DNA from: AP-16 sp036395835
Lineage (GTDB): Bacteria; Pseudomonadota; Alphaproteobacteria; Rhizobiales; Xanthobacteraceae
Assembly: GCA_036395835.1 (NCBI GenBank)
Contig: DASWCW010000022.1
Location: 1-23,195 of the forward strand
Reading direction: 5' to 3'
DNA length: 23,195 bases
A program made the translations under genes and the position numbers. A model generated the notes under the pieces. It ran no database searches, was not told the origin of the DNA, and saw only the letters and a program-made list of their open reading frames with translations. Each line of letters opens with the position of its first letter. Within the stretch, counting starts at the first letter, position 1. Positions 15,817 through 23,195 of this stretch are shown here, one piece after another.

Positions 15817-17334
15817 ATGTTGAAGCCGCCCGAGCCGGCGCCCGTGGTCTTCCCTCTGCCTGGAACCCTGACGGCCCCGCCCAAACCCCTGCGAAAGACC
15901 CTCGAGATGACGAGCACGGACCTGGAGCAATGGTCGCGGGTCAAGCAGCGGCTCCGGGCCGAAGTCGGCGACGACATCTTCTCCAGCTGGTTCGCGCGGA
16001 TGGATCTCGACGGTCTCGACGACGACGTGGTCCGGCTCTCGGTGCCGACCCGGTTCCTGAAGAGCTGGATTCAGGCGCATTACGCCGAACGGGTGCTGGC
16101 CTGCTGGAAATCCGAGCAGCCGCTGGTGCGCCGGATCGAGGTCAGCGTGCGTTCCGCGGTGCTGCGCAACAATTGCACCAAGCCGAAATCCGAGCGCAGT
16201 GAATCGACGCGCGACGGCCGGGAATATCCGATGGAATCCGCCAATCACCGCCCCTTCACGGTGCCGGCCGCGACCCAGCAGGAGGCGCTCGGCGGCTCGC
16301 CGCTCGATCCGCGCCTGAGCTTCGACCTGTTCGTCGTTGGCCGTTCCAACACGCTCGCTCATGCGGCCGCCAAACAGGTCGCCAATGGCCGTCGCGGCGA
16401 AGCGGTGATGTTCAATCCGCTCTACATTCACGCCGGCGTCGGGCTCGGCAAGACGCACCTGCTGCAGGCGATCGCCTGGGCCGGAAACGCCGGGAACGGC
16501 CGCAAGGTGCTCTACCTCACCGCCGAACGCTTCATGTATGGATTCGTGTCGGCGCTGAAGACCCAGACCGCGATCGCATTCAAGGAGGCGCTGCGCGCCA
16601 TCGACGTGCTGGTGATCGACGATCTGCAGTTCCTGCAAGGCAAATCGACCCAGGCCGAGTTCTGTCACACCCTCAACGCCCTGATCGATGCCGGCCGGCA
16701 GGTGGTGGTCGCCGGCGACCGACCTCCCTCCGACCTCGAGAGCCTCGACGACCGCGTCCGCTCGCGGCTTGCCGGCGGTCTCGTCGTCGAGATGGGCTCG
16801 CACGAGGAGGAGCTGCGGCTGGAGATCCTCAAGTCCCGCGTGGCGATTGCGCGGTTGCACCATCCGGGCTTCGACGTGCCCGCCCCGGTGCTGGCGTTCG
16901 TGGCCAAGACCATCACCCACAACGGCCGCGATCTCGACGGCGCGCTCAACCGCCTGCTCGCCCACAACAAGCTCACCGGCCATGCGGTGACCCTGGAAAT
17001 GGCGGAATGCGCCGTGCGCGACCTGGTGCGGCCGCAGGATCCCAAGCGCGTGCGCATCGAGGACATCCAGCGCACCGTCGCGCGGCAGTACAACGTCAGC
17101 CGTGCGGATCTCTTGTCCTCGCGTCGCACCGCCAACGTGGTGCGTCCGCGCCAGATCGCGATGTATCTCGCCAAGACCCTGACGTTGCGCTCGCTGCCCG
17201 AGATCGGCCGGCGGTTCGGCGGCCGCGACCACACCACGGTGCTGCACGCGGTGCGCAAGATCGAGGCGCTGGTCGGCAACGATAACGCGACCGCCGACGA
17301 GGTCGAGCTGCTCAAGCGCCTGCTGCAGGAGTAG
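15817..17334 (+). CDS. dnaA: Chromosomal replication initiator protein DnaA
   Basis: DnaA binds boxes at the origin, melts DNA and loads the helicase. The 505-residue product has the N-terminal domain (WSRVKQRLRAEVG then DIFSSWFARMDL, about 40-63), a variable linker (about 115-160), the AAA+ domain with Walker A GVGLGKTH (207-214) and Walker B VLVIDD (264-269), and the C-terminal helix-turn-helix signature RRFGGRDHTTVLHAVRKIE (about 465-483). The sequence is of the Bradyrhizobium/Rhodopseudomonas type. The ATG at 15817 has GGAG seven bases before it. A second in-frame ATG at 15907 would give a protein beginning MTSTDLEQWSRV, closer in length to bradyrhizobial DnaA but without a clear ribosome binding site, so the 30-residue proline-rich extension is probable, not certain. 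dnaN follows after 154 bases. Confidence 0.96.
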   Translation: MLKPPEPAPVVFPLPGTLTAPPKPLRKTLEMTSTDLEQWSRVKQRLRAEVGDDIFSSWFARMDLDGLDDDVVRLSVPTRFLKSWIQAHYAERVLACWKSEQPLVRRIEVSVRSAVLRNNCTKPKSERSESTRDGREYPMESANHRPFTVPAATQQEALGGSPLDPRLSFDLFVVGRSNTLAHAAAKQVANGRRGEAVMFNPLYIHAGVGLGKTHLLQAIAWAGNAGNGRKVLYLTAERFMYGFVSALKTQTAIAFKEALRAIDVLVIDDLQFLQGKSTQAEFCHTLNALIDAGRQVVVAGDRPPSDLESLDDRVRSRLAGGLVVEMGSHEEELRLEILKSRVAIARLHHPGFDVPAPVLAFVAKTITHNGRDLDGALNRLLAHNKLTGHAVTLEMAECAVRDLVRPQDPKRVRIEDIQRTVARQYNVSRADLLSSRRTANVVRPRQIAMYLAKTLTLRSLPEIGRRFGGRDHTTVLHAVRKIEALVGNDNATADEVELLKRLLQE

Positions 17335-17358
17335 CGCCGGGGCAAAAACCTTGGGACC

Positions 17359-17383
17359 GGCGGCCGGCCCCGGACCGGCCGCC
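17359..17383 (+). terminator. GC-rich hairpin between dnaA and dnaN
   Basis: GGCGGCCGG (17359-17367) and CCGGCCGCC (17375-17383) form a perfect 9-bp stem with a 7-base loop, 25 bases after the dnaA stop. There is no run of T after it, so it is not a standard intrinsic terminator. It may attenuate read-through or stabilise the upstream mRNA 3' end. Confidence 0.4.
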
Positions 17384-17488
17384 CTTGCCTAAGCCGCGCA
17401 GTCACGCCACTTTCAAGCCCGGGCGCCGCAATGGGGCCGGGGTGCGGCGCCCTGCGCGCCCAAGAACCACGCCCAAGCGGGGTCCGTC

Positions 17489-18607
17489 ATGAAAGTCACC
17501 GTCGAGCGCGCCGCGCTGTTGCGATCCCTGGGCCACGTGCACCGGGTCGTGGAGCGGCGCAACACCATTCCGATTCTCGCCAACGTGCTGATCCGCGCCG
17601 AGGAGGCGAAGCTCGCGCTCAAAGCCACCGATCTCGACCTGGAAGTCATCGAGACGATCCCGGCCGAGGCCGGCCCGGCCGGAGCCACGACGGTGCCGGC
17701 GCACATGTTCTACGACATCGTGCGCAAGCTCCCGGAAGGCACCCAGATCCTGCTCGAGGCCTCGGGCGACCGCGCGAGCCTGGCGCTGCGCGCGGGGCGC
17801 TCGCGGTTCTCGCTGCAGACGCTGCCCGAGAGCGATTTTCCCGATCTCGCCGCCGGCGAGATGACGCACAAATTCGCGCTCGCCGCCAAGGATCTCAAGC
17901 GGCTGATCGACAAGACCCAGTTCGCGATCTCGACCGAGGAGACGCGCTATTACCTCAACGGCATCTATTTGCACACCGCCGGAAACGGGCAATCGAGCGC
18001 GCTGCGCGCGGTCGCGACCGACGGCCACCGTCTGGCGCAGCTCGATCTGCCGGCGCCGCAAGGCGCGGCGGGAATGCCGGGCGTCATCGTGCCGCGCAAG
18101 ACGGTGGGCGAGGTGCAGCGCCTGATCGAGGACGGCGAAGCCGAAGTCGGCATCGAGCTCTCGCAGACGAAGATCCGCTTCACGCTCGGCGACGTGGTGC
18201 TGACCTCGAAATTGATCGACGGCACGTTTCCGGATTACGCCCGCGTCATTCCGCTCGGCAACGACAAGAAGCTCACGATCGACAAGGCGGATTTCGCCGC
18301 CGCCGTCGACCGCGTCTCGACGGTGTCGAGCGAGCGCGGCCGCGCCGTGAAGCTGGCGGTTTCCGGCAGCAAGCTCGTGCTGTCCGTGACCAATCCGGAT
18401 TCCGGCAGCGCCACCGAGGAGCTCGAAGTCGAATACGATGCCGAGCCGCTCGATATCGGCTTCAACTCCCGCTACCTGCTCGACATCGCCGGGCAGATCG
18501 AAGGGGAGACCGCGGTGCTCAAGCTCGCCGATCCGGGCTCGCCGACCTTGATCGAGGACCGCGACGCCAAGGACGCGCTCTACGTGCTGATGCCGATGCG
18601 GGTGTAA
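17489..18607 (+). CDS. dnaN: DNA polymerase III beta subunit (sliding clamp)
   Basis: The clamp forms a ring dimer that tethers DNA polymerase III and serves as a docking platform for repair proteins such as MutS. The 372-residue length is normal. It begins MKVTVERAALLRSLGHVHRVVE then NTIPILANVLIRA, has the middle-domain stretch FAISTEETRYYLNGIYLH with ATDGHRLA, and ends with DALYVLMPMRV, the standard C-terminus that contributes to the peptide-binding pocket. The start is fixed by homology, with GCGGGG several bases before it. It lies 154 bases after dnaA. Normally recF follows closely, but here about 790 bases with repeats and a DUF559 gene intervene. Confidence 0.97.
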   Translation: MKVTVERAALLRSLGHVHRVVERRNTIPILANVLIRAEEAKLALKATDLDLEVIETIPAEAGPAGATTVPAHMFYDIVRKLPEGTQILLEASGDRASLALRAGRSRFSLQTLPESDFPDLAAGEMTHKFALAAKDLKRLIDKTQFAISTEETRYYLNGIYLHTAGNGQSSALRAVATDGHRLAQLDLPAPQGAAGMPGVIVPRKTVGEVQRLIEDGEAEVGIELSQTKIRFTLGDVVLTSKLIDGTFPDYARVIPLGNDKKLTIDKADFAAAVDRVSTVSSERGRAVKLAVSGSKLVLSVTNPDSGSATEELEVEYDAEPLDIGFNSRYLLDIAGQIEGETAVLKLADPGSPTLIEDRDAKDALYVLMPMRV

Positions 18608-18682
18608 GCGGAAGACCGGAGAACGGATGACGCTGAGCGGAAAGAGGCAGTGTCCGCAGAGTCGGAGCATGCCCGGTGACTC

Positions 18683-18730
18683 GTGATCTGTTAGGATAAG
18701 CCGCTTGTGATCTGTTAGGATAAGCCGCTT
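18683..18730 (+). repeat. Tandem direct repeat, two 24-bp units
   Basis: Two exact 24-base copies lie head to tail (18683-18706 and 18707-18730). Each begins GTGATCTGTTAGG and ends with ATAAGCCGCTT. They are 75 bases after the dnaN stop and end ten bases before the first palindromic repeat. The perfect identity suggests recent duplication or slippage. Confidence 0.9.
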
Positions 18731-18739
18731 GCTCCAGTT

Positions 18740-18803
18740 CCCTCTCCCCTTGTGGGAGAGGGTGGCGAGGGCCACGCAAGTGGCCCGCGCCGGGTGAGGG
18801 GTC
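18740..18803 (+). repeat. Palindromic dispersed repeat, copy 1 (forward)
   Basis: The element has three parts: a 9-bp stem, CCCTCTCCC (18740-18748) with GGGAGAGGG (18754-18762); a second 7-bp stem, GGGCCAC (18769-18775) with GTGGCCC (18780-18786) and a GCAA loop; and a conserved tail CGCCGGGTGAGGGGT. Elements of this form are known as abundant intergenic repeats in many proteobacteria. The outer blocks recur inverted at 19173-19243 and 19369-19439, while the middle stem differs. The GTG start of the DUF559 gene lies directly after its tail. Confidence 0.85.
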
Positions 18804-18804
18804 A

Positions 18805-19164
18805 GTGCCCAACGACGCACATCATCGTCCCGTCGGCGGCCGAATCCGCGGTGCCGCACGTCGAATGCGCCGCGAGCCTACGGACGCGGAATCCAAGATG
18901 TGGTGGCTCTTGCGCGATCGGCGGCTCGTAGGTTTCAAATTCCCTCGGCAGGTGCCTTTTCGATATTACATTCTCGATTTCGTGTGCTTCAATCGGCAGA
19001 TCGTAGTGGAAGTCGACGGAAGTCAGCATGGATCGCAACGGGATCAGATCAGAGACGCTGCTTTGGCTGCCGAGGGATTTCGCGTACTTCGCTATTGGAA
19101 TAACGATGTGCTGCAGCGACCGCGTGCCATTCTGGAAGACTTGTTGATCAAGCCCGAAGCTTGA
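18805..19164 (+). CDS. DUF559 domain protein (Vsr-like / PD-(D/E)xK endonuclease fold)
   Basis: A 119-residue protein covering essentially one DUF559 domain: ARRMRREPTDAESKMWWLLR (18-37), GFKFPRQVPF (43-52), then the core YYILDFVCFNRQIVVEVDGSQH (D58, E69, D71, H75), and GFRVLRYWNNDVL (91-103). DUF559 is related to the Vsr and restriction-endonuclease fold; D58 with E69-x-D71 are the likely metal-binding residues, but no activity is proven for such proteins. The only plausible start is GTG at 18805, since the next in-frame candidate, ATG at 18865, would cut into the domain. The AGGGG just before it belongs to the flanking repeat and stands unusually close. The gene is enclosed by inverted copies of a palindromic repeat and splits dnaN from recF, so it is probably an inserted element. 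GC is somewhat lower than in its neighbours. Confidence 0.82.
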   Translation: MPNDAHHRPVGGRIRGAARRMRREPTDAESKMWWLLRDRRLVGFKFPRQVPFRYYILDFVCFNRQIVVEVDGSQHGSQRDQIRDAALAAEGFRVLRYWNNDVLQRPRAILEDLLIKPEA

Positions 19165-19172
19165 CCGCAAGG

Positions 19173-19243
19173 GACCCCTCACCCGGCACCTCGCTGCGCT
19201 CGGTGCCACCCCTCTCCCACAAGGGGAGAGGGGAGTTCCCCGT
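19173..19243 (-). repeat. Palindromic dispersed repeat, copy 2 (inverted)
   Basis: This is the reverse-oriented partner of copy 1: ACCCCTCACCCGGC, then a hairpin GGCACC (19185-19190) with GGTGCC (19202-19207), then CCTCTCCCACAAGGGGAGAGG. It begins nine bases after the DUF559 stop codon. Its middle hairpin differs from that of copy 1 but is the same as in copy 3. Confidence 0.85.
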
Positions 19244-19368
19244 GTCGGGAGGCCGAATATCAAGCGAGAGGCCGAATTCAACTGCGGGCGGCTTGTGGGG
19301 TTTGAGCATTTCCATTGCGTTTGCGGCCTGCGATCTGTCATCCGTCGTCCGTGGCCCGTCCTCCGAAA

Positions 19369-19439
19369 GACCCCTCACCCGGCACCTCGCTGCGCTCGGT
19401 GCCGCCCTCTCCCACAAGGGGAGAGGGGAATTCCCCGCG
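19369..19439 (-). repeat. Palindromic dispersed repeat, copy 3 (inverted, overlaps recF 5' end)
   Basis: It is nearly identical to copy 2 and in the same direction; they differ by about two substitutions and one base of length. It continues into GGGGAATTCCCC (19425-19436), a perfect 12-bp palindrome that in copy 2 is broken by one base. It sits immediately before recF and contains the nearest in-frame GTG (19399) of the recF reading frame. Confidence 0.88.
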
Positions 19440-20625
19440 TGGCAAAGCCGAGGACGATCCTAACAGCACGGACAAGGGATACCCGCGGGCGGCGCGCATC
19501 TGCCGCCTGGCGCTGACCAATTTCCGCAGCTATCGCGCGGCGCAAATTGCGTTCGAGCACGCGCCAATCGTGCTGCTGGGCTCGAACGGCGCCGGCAAGA
19601 CCAATCTGCTCGAGGCGATCTCGTTCTTGGCGCCGGGCCGCGGGTTGCGGCGCGCGACGCGCGAGGACGTGGCGTTCTCGGAAGGCGACGGCTCCTGGGC
19701 GGTCGCCGCGGAAGTCGAAGCCGCGCTCGGGCTCGCCACGCTCGGCACCGGCGTCGAGCCGCCCTCGGGCGAAGCCGAGGCGCGCAGCCGCCTGTGCCGC
19801 ATCGATCGCGAGCCGGTGGCATCCGCCGCCGCCTTTGCCGACCACCTCCGGGTGGTGTGGCTGGTGCCGGCGATGGATCAGCTGTTCGCCGGGCCCGGCT
19901 CGGAACGGCGGCGCTTCCTCGACCGGCTGGTGCTCGCGGTCGATGCCGGCCACGGCAGCCGGGTCGCGGCGCTCGAACGCTCGCTGCGCTCGCGCAACCG
20001 CCTGCTCGAGGACCAGAACCCGGACCCGCATTGGCTCGATGCGGTGGAGCGCGAGACCGCGGAGCTCGCGGTCGCGGTCGCGGCCGCGCGGGTCGAGACC
20101 GTGCGGCGCCTCGGCGCGGCGCTCGCCGAGAAGCGAGCCCAAGCCTCGGCGTTTCCGTGGGCCGCGATCGCGCTCTCCGGATCGGTCGAGAACGCGCTCG
20201 AGGCGCATGCGGCAAGCGAGGTCGAGGATCGCTACCGCGCCTTGCTCAAGCAAGGCCGCGCGCGCGATGCCGCCGCCGGCCGCACCCTCGACGGCCCGCA
20301 TCTCACCGATCTCGCCGTCGTTCACGGACCCAAGGGAATCGCGGCGGGCGAGACCTCGACCGGCGAGCAGAAGGCGCTGCTGATCGATCTCGTGCTGGCC
20401 CATGCGGGCCTGGTCGCGCACATGACCGGCTTGGCGCCGGTGCTGCTGCTCGACGAGGTCGTCGCCCACCTCGATCCGGTCCGGCGCGCGGCGCTGTTCG
20501 CGGCGCTCGAAAACCTCGGCGCGCAGGTTTTTCTCAGCGGGGCCGACCCCGCGGCATTCGCCGAGATCGCGTCCCGCGCGGAGGTATTCGCGGTCAGCCC
20601 GGGGCGCGTCGAGCCGTGGCAATAA
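19399..20625 (+). CDS. recF: DNA replication and repair protein RecF
   Basis: RecF is an SMC-like ATPase that helps load RecA at single-strand gaps. The conserved protein starts at RICRLALTNFRSY and carries Walker A GSNGAGKT (61-68 from the chosen start), the ABC-type signature STGEQKALL (about 320-328) and Walker B PVLLLDEVVAHLD (D352, E353). From RICRL to the end there are 376 residues, normal for RecF. The start is the problem: between RICRL and the stop further upstream the only ATG/GTG/TTG codons in frame are GTG 19399, GTG 19351, TTG 19321 and TTG 19315, and the nearest (19399) lies inside palindromic repeat copy 3 and lacks a ribosome binding site. I give 19399, which adds about 32 residues of repeat-encoded sequence. 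The core gene looks intact. It is followed by gyrB after 192 bases. Confidence 0.9.
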   Translation: MPPSPTRGEGNSPRGKAEDDPNSTDKGYPRAARICRLALTNFRSYRAAQIAFEHAPIVLLGSNGAGKTNLLEAISFLAPGRGLRRATREDVAFSEGDGSWAVAAEVEAALGLATLGTGVEPPSGEAEARSRLCRIDREPVASAAAFADHLRVVWLVPAMDQLFAGPGSERRRFLDRLVLAVDAGHGSRVAALERSLRSRNRLLEDQNPDPHWLDAVERETAELAVAVAAARVETVRRLGAALAEKRAQASAFPWAAIALSGSVENALEAHAASEVEDRYRALLKQGRARDAAAGRTLDGPHLTDLAVVHGPKGIAAGETSTGEQKALLIDLVLAHAGLVAHMTGLAPVLLLDEVVAHLDPVRRAALFAALENLGAQVFLSGADPAAFAEIASRAEVFAVSPGRVEPWQ

Positions 20626-20642
20626 GGGACGCGCGACCCTAT

Positions 20643-20715
20643 ATTGTGCTTGACAAAAGGCTTTGTCGTCTGCGCGTTTTTCGCCGTCCGGCTGAACCCA
20701 AAAGTCAAGCATAAT
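20643..20715. promoter_or_regulatory. Inverted repeat in the recF-gyrB intergenic region
   Basis: ATTGTGCTTGAC (20643-20654) and GTCAAGCATAAT (20704-20715) are inverted with one mismatch in 12, separated by 49 bases. The left arm includes TTGACA, a perfect -35 hexamer, and the right arm ends in CATAAT, close to a -10 hexamer, but these two are too far apart to be one promoter and no good partner stands at 16-18 bases from either. The 192-base gap must contain the gyrB leader and may hold a supercoiling-sensitive promoter; this is inference. Confidence 0.4.
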
Positions 20716-20817
20716 CAGCGCGTTATCATCCCCTACTTTGCGCTGTACGACCCCCGGTTTTCGTGTCACACCAAGCGTGCAAAGCAGAGCAAATCGTTGA
20801 CTGATTCGAAGCTGCCC

Positions 20818-23195
<2,378 letters not shown>

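Noticed and set aside
18740..19439. CRISPR array suggested by several palindromic repeats
   Set aside because: The copies are in opposite orientations, irregularly spaced, and separated by a gene and unique DNA; there are no regular spacers or cas genes.

Overview
The window is chromosomal DNA from a high-GC alphaproteobacterium of the order Hyphomicrobiales, most likely in or near the Nitrobacteraceae/Xanthobacteraceae (Bradyrhizobium/Rhodopseudomonas side). This rests on the replication-gene order rpsT-dnaA-dnaN-recF-gyrB, on DnaA, GyrB, MutS and GlnD sequences of that type, and on a malic enzyme fused to a phosphotransacetylase-like domain. No taxonomic search was possible, so the assignment is by recognition only.

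Layout. (1) Positions 1-3349 form an accessory region with visibly lower GC and different codon use from the rest. It holds a single-HKD phospholipase D-like protein (443-1537, +) and a two-gene minus-strand unit: a small helical protein with an HEPN-type RxxxxxH motif (2543-3097) followed by a DUF3800 protein (1728-2489). Three diverged copies of a roughly 100-135 bp repeat lie around the PLD gene: two before it and one after it. (2) Positions 3350-13839 are core metabolism and repair: glnD (-), an OsmC-like protein (+), a duplicated multi-spanning membrane protein (+), mutS (-), and a two-gene maeB plus DapA-family unit (+). (3) Positions 13851-23195 are the replication cluster: rpsT with a clear promoter, a DUF423 membrane protein (-), about 1.2 kb of non-coding DNA, dnaA, dnaN, a DUF559 endonuclease-like gene flanked by palindromic repeats, recF, and gyrB, which runs off the right edge.

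How the parts fit. dnaA, dnaN, recF and gyrB encode replication initiation, the sliding clamp, gap repair and supercoiling control, and they lie together on the plus strand as in many bacteria. GlnD is the nitrogen sensor that controls PII proteins; MutS is the mismatch sensor. MaeB links malate to pyruvate. The DapA-family enzyme translated just after MaeB lacks the arginine that marks true lysine-pathway DapA, so its substrate is open.

The most notable points are: the low-GC HEPN/DUF3800/PLD block next to glnD, a candidate defence module; the insertion between dnaN and recF of a DUF559 gene bounded by inverted copies of a palindromic repeat; and the fact that the nearest usable recF start codon lies inside one of those repeats. 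The two last points suggest that a repeat-associated element has reshaped the translation start of an essential-region repair gene.
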